A stretch of 64,000 nt of DNA from Sacculina carcini (GCA_916048095.2 OU696574.1:656501-720500); one strand, 5' to 3'; shown: positions 13,447-38,279, counted from the stretch's first letter. Notes: generated from the letters alone by a model not told the origin. Translations and numbers: made by a program.

Positions 13447-13452
13447 ATTAAA
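13447..13452 (+). terminator. possible poly(A) signal of receptor copy A
   Basis: ATTAAA, about 150 nt after the stop codon of copy A, is the nearest poly(A)-signal variant. Between stop and signal, a short tandem repeat (about 27-bp unit, 13316-13400, around TTGGATTCAGGATCAGG) lies in the presumed 3' UTR. Confidence 0.4.
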
Positions 13453-13953
13453 GCTGAGACTGAACTTTTCAGCGGAATCACGAAATAAGCAGTTTATCTT
13501 TGAAAAACATTTGGTAAAATAACATAATATTTTGTGAGTTGAGCTATATTTAATTCTATCAATAGCAACGTTATTTATTGCTGAACTATTTCTCTACTAA
13601 GGTCTTGCCTGTGAAATAGATATTACGCAGTTAATTGCAATTATAAACAATCCGATCTTATAATGCTTCCTCCTGACGTACCCTAAGGCACTGGTCCACT
13701 CGCCGGTGGAAAACCACCATAAAAGCTTGCTCCTTGATGATCGTACTTTTAATATCATGTTCATGGGCTACTATACTAGTCCAGTCATCCATTGAATTAT
13801 TCATCCATATAAGGTTGCTACACAAATACCAACACTAATAATGTGTACACAAAAAAGCTTACACAACACGCAAAGCGGGACAAATAAATTATCTTTGTGA
13901 AAATTATAAACAATACACATTTACAGTGTGTATGTTGGTGTAATTATACGTGC

Positions 13954-13992
<39 letters not shown>

Positions 13993-14676
13993 TGTGTGTG
14001 TGTGCGTATGTGTATATGTGTGTGTGCGTGTGTGTGTGTGGATTTCTCAATATTTTTGTTCTGGTTCTAAGTGCAGCTTGTTCTGAATTTCTCGGCTGTG
14101 CTGCTGCTGAATATGAAATGAAAACTGTATATGATACGAGCGTCAATTTCAAAATAACAAGCACTTAGAAAGAATGTGACTATAATTTATGACAATAAGT
14201 AATGCGTATTATGCATATAACGTTATTTATCGTATATTGTTATGCTTTATGATGGAGAAGAGCTGTGCTGTTTTAAATAAACTCAATTATCGTTTTATTC
14301 GAGTTATTCAATGTATTCAGCAAGTGAAGTATGCAGTATCCAATACATGCGAGCCAAAGTGTGGATTGTACAAAGGATTTTGCGTCGTCCTCTGAAATCC
14401 AGCCGGTTTCACAAAGTAAGTGCTGCCTTTTATGTGAGGAATTATCCCTACTCTCTCTTGCATCTTGAACCAGTCATAATAATACTTCACACCAACAATT
14501 AAGCCATGTAGCCTGACTGTACATGACTGTGTACGACTGCTTATGGTGTGCGGACGTGTCGTACAGTCTAATAAAACTGGTGCACACTGAAAACCAACAA
14601 GAAGAGACAAAGACAACGCCTCCAAGACGTGCTCAACCGGAAGACGACTGCAGTGTTAGTAGACTGCAACTTGTTG
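13453..14676. other. AT-rich intergenic region with TG repeat
   Basis: No gene is visible. A (TG)n tract of about 90 bp runs from 13952 to 14040. The rest is AT-rich with only short, biased open frames. Confidence 0.6.
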
Positions 14677-14995
14677 GACTCTGTGGTGTAGTGGTAGCAC
14701 AATTGCCTCAAAAGCGGAAGGTCCGTGGTTCGAAACCTGGTGGAGAAGAATTTCTTTGGGTGAATTCTATAATCCAACAGCCTCTGTCCACCCAACAGGA
14801 AATGATGGTACCAGATATCAGTCATGTGTTGTGTCATGCATTCTGGGGAGGTGGCCCTCTTTAACACGTCTTCCGTTCTTGTGACGCCATAGCGTGGAGA
14901 AGGTCGGTTCTGCGGTGGTAGCGAGCTGTACGGGACACACCTGTGTGTGTTCATAAGCTTCGGCTTCTTCCCGTGTAGCAGCTGTCACTTAGGCA
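14677..14995 (+). mobile_element. tRNA-derived SINE
   Basis: The head carries pol III-like promoter boxes: an A box around TGGTGTAGTGGTAGCAC (14685-14700) and a B box GGTTCGAAACC (14727-14737). The downstream body ends CTTCCCGTGTAGCAGCTGTC. The same body occurs at 23.65-23.80 kb (-) and 43.94-44.11 kb (+), without a tRNA-like head. The head cannot be a working tRNA because it runs straight into the body with no proper 3' acceptor stem. Confidence 0.65.
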
Positions 14996-15964
14996 TTTAA
15001 CATAATGTGTTGTATAAGTTTCCTAATATATCAGCTCACAATGTCGTAAACAATTGTTTTTATTTATGCAATTAAAATTGCTGCCTTGTTTCTGATCGTG
15101 CATTCAACGTTTTTATGATATATATGATTGCGAATGATCAATAAACGATATATATTTAAAATATAATGCGTATACGTGTACAATGAACATGCTCAATTTC
15201 TATTGCTTAAAATAGGCATATTTTCCTGTCATTTTTACTCAGCTTAGACCAGACGAGACAAAGTTTCACTGCAAAAGGTGGCGATAAAAATATAATGTAT
15301 TATCAACGCAGTCTACAAGCACAGTTCACACACATTTATAAATATATTGTCAATTTATCAGACGATTAACAAATATATCATTATAACACACCCACATTCG
15401 ATACTCTTCAAAAGCACAAATAACATTAATGCGTATCATGTCAGCCATTGTATATAATGCGCATTATTTCAATTTCATTAGAGCTGACAGGATTACGTTT
15501 TACAATATGCATTAATTAATACTGTTGTGTAACTGATATTTCAACACTGGCTCAAATTTCGTATATGACACATTGCACGGTTGCAATCGTTGCAATTTCT
15601 GCAATGTTTCCTTCAGTGTCACGTCAGTGTGCAGTGGGTGAGAGGAACACATTAAACTGGCACATTTCGGCGCATGCACGAGACATAGAATGTGATTACC
15701 AGAATCTCAGCAGCCATCCCCCGAACCACCCAGTGGGGGGAGGGGCTCCGTTGCCTCACGCATGATATTGACATTTATCATAAAGTAGTACATAAAATTA
15801 CCCCAGGAAACCGAGGAGCTGCTCGCAACTTCATTTTCCCAAAATTGGACTGATATTACAGCAGTGCTTTACCTATAATGGGGGCTCCAGTATTGTTTTC
15901 GAGGGAGGAGAGGGTATAACACCTTGCATTTGTTCTGTCACATGCAATAAGCTGTCGTTTTGTT

Positions 15965-27059
<11,095 letters not shown>

Positions 27060-27522
27060 CTGAAAACACAATCACAGCGTGTCACCTGGTAAAATTCACC
27101 AGTGTCATATCAAGACGTTGAATAGAAGCAGTAGCACAAAAGGCTCATATTTGATCTCGCATATTTACCACAGAACCTGCACTAACTGAGGTAACTGCCA
27201 ATTATCAGCGCTCCCCTGTTGAAAACGTCTGCTAAAATCGAATGATCACGTGATTCTGAGTATATGCCGAAAAATATATATCAATTCAAAAACGAATGCC
27301 ATTTATTACCGGATCTTGGTCCGGGTCGGGTCACAGTATATTGAAGAAAACATTGAAGCCACTTTAATCACGCTGCCACAAAAGATAAATAAATACATCC
27401 AATATACGCAATATTGGATGTATTAAATAACACAGTCTCTTGAAACAGTTCAAATCAATCTATTAAGCATCTATAATTATATAATTACGGATTTGAACAC
27501 AGCAGTGGAGAATGCTGTGTTC

Positions 27523-27805
27523 TTGTCTAATTTAGCGAGGACAAAGTCTGTCACGGCCCCGGCTGTTACACTGCAGGTCCGGCCGCCACACACACACGAG
27601 TTACCTCAAAGACACGCAACCAGCACACAGAAAACTACAAGACTACCAGCGCACACGAAACCCGCCTTGCGGAAATTGGGTTGTACCTATAAGAAACGAA
27701 CCCAACCGTTTTACCTCACCAGGGAATCGAACCCTGGACTTTTCGTGCACAAGGCGTGTGTTTTGACCACACAGCTTGATATTCAGCCTGACACTCAAGT
27801 TTTGC
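27523..27805 (-). mobile_element. possible tRNA-derived SINE (left arm)
   Basis: On the minus strand there is an A-box-like AGCTGTGTGGTC and a perfect B-box core GGTTCGATTCC about 45 nt later, followed by a conserved body. The mirror copy is at 39985-40250. It lies upstream of the large exon of receptor B. A SINE is more likely than a tRNA gene, as no cloverleaf with paired acceptor stem is evident. Confidence 0.45.
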
Positions 27806-29015
27806 ATTGGTTAGTAACAAACAAAGTTATCATTCTTTTGCATATCTTTCATACAAACAACCATATGAATTTCATAGATTACATAGTAATACATAATATG
27901 TTATACAATAAATACAAAATACATAATATATTTAGATAAATGATTAATAAATTTAATTTAATAATAATTCAATGAAAATATTTATAATAAATAATTATAA
28001 TTATTTGTTAAATATATGATATATATGGTAAATTTGACAGCATGAGTTAGAATTTGTGGTCTTTCAGCGCTCATGTGTAGGTTGAGCGTGTAATTGTGTC
28101 ATATGTTCATTCGGTCAACTAGCCTTGGTCTGAAGCGATCGCAGAGGTACTGTTGTCGGTTTCTGTTAGACAGCCGCCATACAGAATACTCACAACAATT
28201 GCAACACTAAATGATCGTTTATATCGATCAAAATAAGCGCGCTTCATAGCACTAACTCCTCTATTACACCTGTATTTTGAGCAAAAACAACAAGCCGAAA
28301 GTTTACACAAAATGTGCAATTTAAAGTCTCAACTAGTGATTATGTCAATTGCTCAAAAACAAGCCTAGAATATTGAAAATACACACACAAAATGTGCATG
28401 TACAAGGTCTTATTGGAAATTATTTTGTACAAGCTCAGTTAAAAATTAGAAAACACTGCAAAATCATCTGTACAAATATAAACAAATTAAGAATGGAACA
28501 AAATAAATAATCCAGCTGAAAACGTATACATTAAACCTGAAAACCTATGTATTAAACCTTAAACCTAAAAACCTATGTGAAATAGAACAATGTAACCCCA
28601 ATAATGATTTCTAACTTGAAATTTCAAACTGCGATTGATAACCTCAATGCAGATAACATAGAACCAGCACACATTTACACACAAACACACATACACACAC
28701 ACACAAGCACACACACACGCCCACACATACACACACACAAGCACACAGATGCAATACACTAGCGTATTTGCACGATCAACGGTGTACACAGTCGAGTCAA
28801 ATAACCACACTCACTAACTGACTCGTTGAATGCGATGCTTTTGGCCGATGACCATTGTATCTCCAGAGTTATTCCAAAAATATTGTTTTTCCTCACCCAG
28901 TTGGGCTGCAGGATATGAGCTATGCTCGGTGTGTGTGCGTGTGTTTGTAAGTGAAGTTTGTTAAAAATACCGAAATGCTTGCATGACAAGAATGCTATTG
29001 AACGCCATGAAAGCA

Positions 29016-29388
29016 CAGCTTGGTTGACGTTGGTTGAACGTTTTCAAAACGAGTGCCTGCATACAATGAGTAGAAATACGACCGAGAATGCTACGACAAT
29101 GTTCACAATATACACAGTTGAACAAGAACGGTGGCACTTATAGAATAATACGAGGTAGTAAACATGATGCACAGCCAGACAACACGAAATATAATAACAA
29201 TACTGAAGTAACCAATACACTGTTTCAGGAACGTTGGCTTTATTCAACTCTAATGTCACACAAGAACTAACCAAGAACAACGCACACACGATCAAGTCCA
29301 CTGAACACACACGCATGTACACACACACACACATACACACACACACATACAACCAGTACATACACACACACACACACACGGGATATAT
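29016..29388. other. spacer flank, possibly LTR-derived
   Basis: Unique sequence between the inner end of the left arm and the LINE. It contains, on the minus strand, GAATAAAGCC within a segment that could be the continuation of the LTR begun at about 32690. CA-rich sequence at 29300-29390 directly precedes the LINE. Confidence 0.35.
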
Positions 29389-32225
29389 TATGTTTTCTAA
29401 CTGTAGAAACGTTTACGGAGGTGGAGTGGTAATTTATATTGATGAAAGATATTCATCCAGGGTAATTGATGAGTTTACGGTTAAGTAAGATTGTGTAGAA
29501 ACTTTGTGTACAGAAATTGTAGCTGGCCAAAATAAAATCATTAATATTTGTGTATACAGACCACCGAATAGCAATTTTACTGAATTCCTCGAAATATTGG
29601 AAAACACACTTGAATCACTAAGAGTCAACAAATATAAAAGCATATCCATCTTTGGGGACTTTAATCTAAATTTGTTAGACAGGACTGAAAATGTCAAACA
29701 ATTTGTCAACCTCATGTACTCTTTCTCGTTCCATAGCTTGATAAACAACAACAACCGACAAGAGTGACCGACTCATCGGCCACTCTGATCGATCACATTT
29801 GGTCTACTGAAATTAACATGAACGAAGCTAACTATATCATTGAAACAGACATATCTGATCATTTTCCTACGATTTCTCAATTCAGAACAATCCAAATGAG
29901 AAATAAACAGCAAATTTTGAAACTCAGAACCTTTAATCACATTTCAATGACTGAATTCAACACAAAATTGGCTTCTGTAAATTGGTATGGAGTATTTGAC
30001 GAGCATTGTCCGGAAAGTGCTTTCGACAAGTTCTACTACACTTTCATTGATCTGTTTGAGGAACATTTTCCCTACAAAAATATCAAAATGAAAAAGAAGT
30101 GTGAATTGAGCCCCCACATCACTCCGGAAATCAAGACTAAGATTAGAGAAAAAAATCGGTTGTTAAGACTTTCAAAAAAGTGGCCAAATATGTATAAAGA
30201 AGAATACAAGAGGTATCGAAATAATTTAACCAACTTGATGAGAATTACAAAAAACAATTATTATAAAGAAAAATTTTGTTGTAACAAAGGCAATGCTAAA
30301 AAGCAGTGGCAAATCATTAACTCATTATTGGGGAGGCAAAATCATGGGGATAAAACTATTGAACTACACAACAATTGTCGAAATATTCCTGATGTGTTTA
30401 ATAACCACTTTTTGAATATGGGTGCTCAAAACAATCAAAATAGTCTGGATTTCAAGACATTCCTTCATACACGGCCAACTTCTTCCATGTTTTTACAATC
30501 TACCAATGAACAAGAAATTAAAATTGTTCTAAGCACATTTGACAGTCATGCGTCAGGTTACGATGAAATTCCTCCAATTCTACTTAAATTTACTGCAGAT
30601 ATAATCAGCGCTCCACTGGCTCATATCATTAACTTATCCTTCTCCACCGGGCATTATCCAAATGAACTTAAATGTGCAAAAGTTATTCCTATTTTTAAAT
30701 CAGGAGATGCAGGGGAAGTGAACAACTACAGACCAATATCGATGCTTCCGTCACTTAATAAAGTTTTCGAAAAAGTTATATCCTCAAGACTAGTCTCATA
30801 CCTCGAAAAAAACGAACTTTTAAATAAACAACAATTTGGGTTCAGATCTGGCTGCTCCACAGAGTCGGCTATTTTGGATTTTGTCAATGGAGTTTATGAA
30901 TGCTTAGAGAGAAAACATCTTGCTGCTGGTATTTTTTTAGATTTTTCAAAAGCATTTGATAGAATTAACCATTCAAAATTATTACATAAATTGGAACATC
31001 TGGGTATAAGGGGTGTAGTTTACAAACTTTTTGAGAATTATTTAACTGACCGTACACAGAGAGTGTACTGTAACAAGTGCTTCTCTTCTGTCATGAAAAT
31101 TACTAAGGGAGTGCCACAGGGATCTGTTTTGGGGCCCATACTTTTCTTGGTATATATAAATGATATTGTTTACTCTAGCCCTGTAATTAAATTCACAATA
31201 TATGCAGACGATACAACTCTATTGTTAACTGACGAAAATGTTAAAGGCTTGCATCATAAAATGTATATGGAACTTAAGAATGTATATAGCTGGACCCAGG
31301 CCAACGACCTTACGATAAATTTGAAAAAAACATCCTATATAATATTTCAAAATCGGTCCGTAAAACACGACTTCCCTAGAATTCTATTAGATGGTGTATA
31401 CTTGAAACAAAGTCATTCTACCAAATTTTTGGGTGTTTTCATTGATGAGAACTTGAATTGGAATATTCATATAAGTGAACTTTGTTCAAAACTGGCAAAA
31501 ATAATGGGAATTATGTATCGGGCTCGGCACAATTTTACACATGAGGCTAAAATGTATGTTTACTATGCACTTTTCTACCCTCATTTGACCTATTGCGTCT
31601 CAATTTGGGCGAATACCTATAGTTCATTTTTAACACAAATTAATGTTGCGCAGAGAAAATTTTTACGTTGTCTTTTTCACAGAAAAAAATTTGATTCCAC
31701 AGAAGACATATTCAGGCAAAAAACATTCTCAAGTTCTCATCCATCCATAAATATTTCACAATCCTGCTTATATACAAACTGATCGGACATAACTCTATTT
31801 TTCGAATAAATGACCATGCTTGTAACACTAGAAATAATAACGTGAACTTGATACTACCGAAATTCAGGACCACACTGTTTAAAATGTGCGTTGTGAGTTA
31901 TGGATCGGAATTGTTCAATAGCTTACCTACTGAGATAAAAATTTTAGTAAATTGTAGTAGCCCCCACCAGTTTAAAAAGGTTATACGAAAGTATGTTCTT
32001 GACAAACAATGCTCACCATATTTATGTTAACTGCGATTGTCTCATACGTGTTTTCTTCTGCATTTCATTGTGTGTTGAAATATATGAATGGAAATCCATT
32101 GTGGTGCACAATGGATGTCCACATCGGGCCAATTAATCAGAATAATCATTAGTGCTTGTAACTAAGAGATGTATTATTGTTCTGTGTTATCATTTGTATA
32201 CCCATTGTCGAATTTGCATTACCTT

Positions 32226-32259
<34 letters not shown>

Positions 32260-32307
32260 TGTGCGTGTGTGCGTGTGTGTGTGTGTTTGTGTGTGTTGGT
32301 GCCTGTG

Positions 32308-32339
<32 letters not shown>

Positions 32340-32580
32340 ATAATATTTAAGTCTAGATATTCAAGTCTCTTTTGTATCTCTTTATTTGAATGTAACCATG
32401 ATCTACCGTGTGATGTGTCCCATGTGATGTACATTTTTACTCCCGTCAGTATGAAGTATTAGTGTATTAATTTGTCTGTTGAGAAGCCACAATTTGGCTT
32501 GACAGACTATGCTGCTGTATTTTATCATGTTCTGTGTGTGTTTTTGATGCGGTGGCAATAAATTACAATTACAATTACAC
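29389..32580 (+). mobile_element. 5'-truncated CR1/Jockey-type LINE
   Basis: Plus-strand LINE lacking its 5' part. It starts inside an AP-type endonuclease (GGGVVIYIDERYSS, then VYRPPNSNF, then IFGDFNLNLL and IDHIWSTE with SDHFP). A reverse transcriptase follows with NNYRPISMLPSLNKVFEK, FLDFSKAFDRINH, GVPQGSVLGPILF and YADDTTLL, then a C-terminal region ending near 32030. The coding region is broken by one in-frame stop near 29486 and frameshifts near 29760 and 31740. The longest intact piece is 29764-31782. The 3' end is AATAAATTACAATTACAATT, a short ATTACA tandem typical of a LINE tail. Exact clade is uncertain; RT motifs fit CR1/Jockey-group elements. It is non-functional as it stands. Confidence 0.85.
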
Positions 32581-34665
32581 AAAGAGAACGCTTACTAGCG
32601 ACACAATTACACACTACACATAAACGTACAGCATAGGCATTCATAGTTCCAATGACAAACAGCATAGGCGTTCACAGTTTACACCACATTCTCCCCCGCT
32701 GAATATTCAAAGCGCGCCACGACTTGCTGGCCAAACTAGCAATCGAAACGAGAGAACCGAGTTAAATCAAGAGCGACACTCACGTAACCAGAGAGGTAGG
32801 CAGGTTGCCGTCGGACTCGACCCGATAGACGTGGCTCTTCAGTAGCCGGGATATCCTTCGTACGCGGCTCAGTCTGAGTCGTGTTAACATCTCTAGTACA
32901 GCCCTCAGTTCTGCTTATGGAAGATGTATGTGGAACAATTAGAAGTTCTGAACTTTCTGCTGGATGTTCGCCCACGTTGTCACCGCGGTTTTGGTGCATC
33001 GTTTTCTGTCCAATATCTGGAGTTTGTACCGAAGATGTCGTTCGGGCTGCCGGTGCCAGTCGACGAATAGACACTGTGGATTCTTTGCCGTCCTGATGTG
33101 CGACGCGAGCCCATTGCGGATTCACATGAAGGAGGCAAACTTCTTCTACTTCATCGTCGTACTTGGAATGTCGTAATGCTTTCTTTAGCAGAGCCTGGTT
33201 ATCGGCGGATAGCCATGAAGGAGTGGCTTGACCATATGTTGCTTTCCGTGGATGAGTAAACATGCGTTCATGAGGAGTTTGATTAGTTGCGACACACAAT
33301 AGAGAACGCATACTGTGGAGTGCGTCCAGTAGTACGGTTTCCCACATTATCACAGGGAGCGAACGAGATGACAGAGCGAGTCTTATGGTGCGCCACAGTG
33401 TTCCATTGAATCGTTCAATTTGACCATTACCCCGAGGATTATACGCCGATGAGTAACTGGAGCCCACTCCTCTCTGGTGCAAGAAATTCTGATATTCTGA
33501 TGATATAAATGCGGGACCTCGGTCGGAGTGAACATAGTCGGGTAATCCCCAAGTGGAAAAGAGTTACGAAAAACATTTTATGGTTGAACTGGCAGACATA
33601 TCTTGTGTGGGAAATGCAAAAGGGAATCTACTGTACTCGTCTACGATGTTGAGAATGTATCTGTTCTTCGAAGTTGACGGCAAAGGGCCTTTGTAGTCGA
33701 TGGACAGTCTCTCGAATGGTCTTGTAGCTTCGATAAGTGTTCCTGTAAATCTTGTGAAATTTGGTTTTTACGGAAGCACATGTGCGACATTTTGCGATCA
33801 TCGTTGTAATTTCTTCAATAGAAAAAGGAAGGTTTCTTTGCCTCACGATGTGGTCATTCTCCAAATGCCAGGATGACACAGTGACTCATGTATACGTACA
33901 AGATCGATAGGCAAAGTGACAGATGCAGTGCATCCTGTTGCTCTAGAGAGGGCATCAGCCACTTGGTTCAATCTTCCCGGGCGATAGGTGATATCGTACG
34001 CAAAACAGCTAAGCTCCAATCTCCATCGCATTATCTTTTCGTTCTTGATTTTTCCATGATTTTTCTTGTCGAACATGAAGCGTACAGACTGTTGATCGGT
34101 TACGAGTCTGAATTTGCGCCCCAAGAAAAAATGCCGCCATTTTTTGATTGAATCTACTACAGCACATGCTTCACGCTCAACAGCAGATTGACGCTTCTCT
34201 GACTCTGAGAGTGAGCGTGAGAAAAACGCGACAGGTTTTCCTTCTTGAGTCAAAGAAGCTGCAATGGAATGAGCGGAGGCGTCTGTTTCGACTGTGAAAA
34301 TAGCACTCTCGTCGATGGCTGTCAAAGTAGCATTAGAAATTTCTTCTTTCATTTCTATCAACGACCTTGTAGCAGCGTCGGATAGAGGAGAAGTTTTCGT
34401 ATCGATCAATGGTAGAATTTTTTCTGAAAAATTTGGCACCCATTTGGCATAATGCGATAGCAGCCCCAATGTTCTTCTTAGGCTGGGCACGTCGCTGGGA
34501 GAATTCATCTCGATTAGAGGTCTCATTCTTTCTGGATCAGGCCTGACTTGGTGATCTTCTATGACGTGTCCTAGAATGGAAATTTTGGACTGCGCATATG
34601 TACTCTTCTTTTCGTTTACGGTCAAATTGTATTTCTCTGCAAATTTTTGGAAACGCTCCAAGTTG
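32581..34665 (-). mobile_element. fossil Ty3/Gypsy LTR retrotransposon fragment
   Basis: Minus-strand remnant of a Ty3/Gypsy element. Parts in order: the end of the reverse transcriptase, RNase H, integrase zinc-binding region, integrase core and integrase C-terminal region, then a purine-rich tract (about 32687-32699) followed by what looks like the start of the 3' LTR, which stops at the LINE. The 5' half (gag, protease, most of RT) and the other LTR are not present. The element is broken, with roughly three or more disabling changes besides the large missing part, so it is an old copy. The LINE to its left seems to have inserted into its LTR. Confidence 0.8.
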
Positions 34666-35536
34666 TGGTAAATTATATAAAATACACTATCACGACAGCA
34701 ATTCAGTGAACTAAATCAATTAAGCAATATATAAATGTAATGTTGTACGTCAGCGCCGTCTGGTGAGAGAAAGTGTCACAAGCCAAACTGTGTGTCAATA
34801 GCAGGGCAAAACCGAACGTTCACTAGCAATATCACCTAAATAGGCTAGTTTGAGCTCAATATTGTTTCACTTATTATTCCATTTACGTTTGCGTGTGAAA
34901 CAATCGTCTAAACCACAGGATCAAATGCACATTGTAATTTGTAATATGTTATTTGATTCCCGAAACGGAAGCGGGTAATTCATCATGACACGCGACTTAC
35001 TGCTATCAACTTATAATGGTTTAATGATATTCACACTATTTCATGTTCTGCATTTCTATTCATTGCTGTAGGGCTGCTGTATTTTCCGTGTTTAGTTTCT
35101 TTCATACTCGGCTGATGTCGTTGTTATTATAAGTTTTTGCATGTTTTCTGTCTACATCCAATTCTGTGTGGTGATTTTCGGCAAAGAACACAGCTTATTG
35201 TGTTCGCTATTGAATATATCACGTTCAAGATTCGATTCCCACTGTGTTGTCCTATCCCAAACGTTCATATTCCACAATTGGACCCCACACTTTCGTGGAA
35301 ACCCACCAACGGCTTGAGTCCATCATGTGTTCACTTCAGTGTAGCACATTTGTCCGTGATCCTTCAATCTTTGATCTTCCACTTCTTAGCCACTTGTTCA
35401 TTTTGTACAACAGCACTGAAAAATCCAATGTATAGTGCTAGTGTTTCCCACCAAATTAAACGTCAAGAAGTCATTAGAAACCAAAACAAACCGATTCGGA
35501 TTGATAATAGCACATCTTTGTCTATCTGTCTGACCT
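34666..35536. other. spacer DNA, no feature recognised
   Basis: AT-rich, no gene or clear repeat. A short stretch near 34750 (CGCCGTCTGGTGAGAG) resembles, in reverse, the sequence TCACCAGATGGCGCTGG near 51880, so a small shared repeat is possible. Confidence 0.4.
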
Positions 35537-35540
35537 TTAA

Positions 35541-35773
35541 CTTTTTCCCGAAAATTGGGTGGCTGGCCACCCATAGGACTTGATGAAGTTTTTTGTCAAC
35601 TACACACGGAGCGATGGTGACAGAATATCTAGATTAAGTTTTTTCCATTGCTGGGGATCTAGATATTCTGTCACCATCGCTCAAGGAATTCTGTCACCAT
35701 TGCTCCGTGTGTAGTTGACAAAATACTGCATCAAGTCCTATGGGTGGCCAGCCACCCAATTGTCGGGAAAGAG
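35541..35773. mobile_element. near-perfect hairpin MITE with TTAA flanks
   Basis: About 233 bp forming one long inverted repeat. The left arm starts CTTTTTCCCGAAAATTGGG and contains GGCTGGCCACCCATAGGACT; the right arm is its reverse complement with few mismatches. The centre is near 35645. It is flanked by TTAA on each side (35537-35540 and 35774-35777), the target duplication of piggyBac-type and some other DNA transposons. Non-coding. Confidence 0.8.
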
Positions 35774-35777
35774 TTAA

Positions 35778-38279
35778 CTCTTTCCCCACTAGGCAGCTTC
35801 TCTAATCCCCACCAGTGGAGAATTTGCCACGGTTTAGAGGCGACTGTTAGAGTATGTCAAATTTCCACCCCGTGTGTGCGAGCAAGTATGTGCGTACATC
35901 GTGATGTTAAGGATATTGAATGTATTATCTAGTGTGGTTTTCCTTTAGTTGTATTCTTGGATAATAATGCACATTCATGAACGAAACGATCACTTAGTTG
36001 TGTGTCAATTGATCAAACCTCAACCAGTGTCTACGCCAAGGGGGGCTTAGAGATGCTGAAACTCCCCCCCCCGCCCAAAAAAATTGTGTCAGGCCTCTTC
36101 TGAACCTCCCAAAAACCCTGACATTTCTCAGTGCAGTTCATCTGGTTTCGCTAGACCCCGCATGTTTTTCCTAAGCACTCCTACGGCCCCTCCACAGAAC
36201 AAATCCTGGCCTCAAATATACGTTGATGTAGACTAGGTCACTTCGATGCATTATCTTGAGGTGCGTATGGGAACGAACTCATCTGTACTATGAAAATACT
36301 AGTGCTTACACTTTATCAAAATACGTCTATATACTAATTCCACCAAGTAAACTCTCAACGAACTGTGGCTATGTTTTTATCAGAAGTGTGCCTGCGTGTG
36401 TGTGTCTGGGTGTGTGTGTATGTTTTATCATATTTATATCCAACGTTCTGGTCGGTTTGCGGTTTTTGGCTATACACATGCACTCCGTGGAATTTCCAAG
36501 CGTTCATATTCCACCGTTGGACCCCACATATTCCGTGAAACATACTGAGAATCACAAGCAATAGCACTGTCTGTTCCGCGTTTTAGACTGCCATTTCTGC
36601 ATTGATACTCAGGTATCGGATATCATTAAGGTGACCTTTTGTTGCAAATGCAACTTTTTCATCATAGACTCTGTTCATCCTGAGAAGCCCAAATATCAAG
36701 ATTTTATTGATCTCAGGTAAGTATTAAACAAGTTATAAATGCAACTTTTTGCAACTTTCTGTTTTTAGCGCAACTTTTGTAACTTTTTTATTTTTAAGAG
36801 TAACATTTTGGATTTAGGACAATTTTTGAACTTTTAGAACACTTATTGCACACTATCAGGAAACAATTTCAGTTGTAAAGAAGACGTGTGAACATTGTGT
36901 CCGTGTGTGTGTCCTGCGTATGTACGTCCCGATAGACACAATATAGACATACACAATATAATATATACATAACACACTGATATAGGTAGGTGCATTTGTG
37001 CAATAAAATTCAACTTAATTTTTTTTACTTTTAGAGCAACTAGTTAGATCAACAGTACTTGAATATAATTACCACATAATCAGATAATGCTTTATCTGCA
37101 AAATCTATTTAGACCTTGGAACATTTAAGAATATTAACATCGAGTGAGTCTGTGAAATTATATTGTGTATTTGAATGTCACTACCAGGTATCAGTGCGAC
37201 AGACTCGACAGACTAGACAAGCATGTGAAACACAATCTTAACGCAACCGCCAATGCTCAGGATGCATTAAGTAGAAACAAAAAGGTGAAACTCCCAAAGT
37301 GTGATGTTAAAGAGTGACTTCAGTGTTTAAATTTTATTACCCTATTATCTAAAATTGACGATATTTTAGCAAACCATTGAGCTCAACTTATTAGCGCAAA
37401 CATTTGCGATTTTTAGCGCTTCCAAATGTCACTCTTGTCGCCAGTGAGGTGACAGTTGAAGCTCATGAATCATGCAATCCTAGCACAACCGCCAATCATA
37501 AATACGTATTGTGGTAATTGTTATGTGCTGTAAAAAATACAAAAAAAATTCTCACAATAAGTATGTTTTTCATTATAAATTGTTTTTAGTACCCTTTTAC
37601 GGGTTTTGTGAAGTTTCTATAAAATTTTAAGTGCGACCTTTAGGATTTTAGCGCAACTTTTATTGATTTTAGCGCACCAAAATGTCACCCTAGATATCAC
37701 TGAACACTTCACTGACACTTATGTTTGTCACTTAATTAGGAACAATCTTGAAACGTTTGAAGATGACTACCAGAGCTATCATTTGCTGTCTGTTTTTCAT
37801 TGTATACATATTTCTTCATTCATTTTTCGTTGTCGTTGTTTTTTACAAGTCGCACAGGCATTTTTTTGACAAGGCAGCTCTCACTAGTACTTCTAACAGC
37901 TTGGACTGTTTATTCAATGCTTGAATATGAGCCGATACGTCTGATTTCGTAATATAAGACTGCTTTGAGTTCAATCTCGATCCCGAATCAACAAGGATTC
38001 GTCCGGGATACATTATATGTATTAATAACACATAGTCAACACTATACGCACACACAATCACCGACCATCAACCACACTGAAACACAAGCAATTTCTACCG
38101 CCCAGGAACAAGCATACACACAGCTGTAGGTTGACACGAACAAAGGTCATGACACAACATAAGCATACACAGCTCATTTACAATGAAACACCAAACATAG
38201 CACGCACACACACAGTTATACACGTCCGCCTCTGCACACGAATAAGCGTTAAGCATAAGCGCGCGGGCACAAAGCCACA
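35778..38279. other. spacer DNA with T-rich GCAAC motifs
   Basis: No gene is recognised. Between about 36640 and 37680 the motif TTTTAGCGCAACTTTT recurs irregularly. Around 37200-37260 and 37480 the phrase CAACCGCCAAT appears twice, suggesting a diverged repeat. CA-rich sequence precedes the right arm. Confidence 0.4.
36030..36215. mobile_element. very degraded MITE of the CAGTGGCGGCGCC family
   Basis: Interior features of the family are visible (CGCCAAGGGGGGCTTAGAGA, a C-run, GACATTTCTCAGTGCAGTTC and CATGTTTTTCCTAAG near the right end), but the terminal CAGTGGCG boxes are no longer clear. Confidence 0.35.

Noticed and set aside
14677-14750. A functional tRNA gene
   Set aside because: A and B boxes are present but no complete cloverleaf with paired acceptor stem; it continues into a repeated SINE body.
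35137-35583. 148-codon open frame in the spacer
   Set aside because: It has no recognisable domain and runs into the hairpin MITE, which supplies its end.
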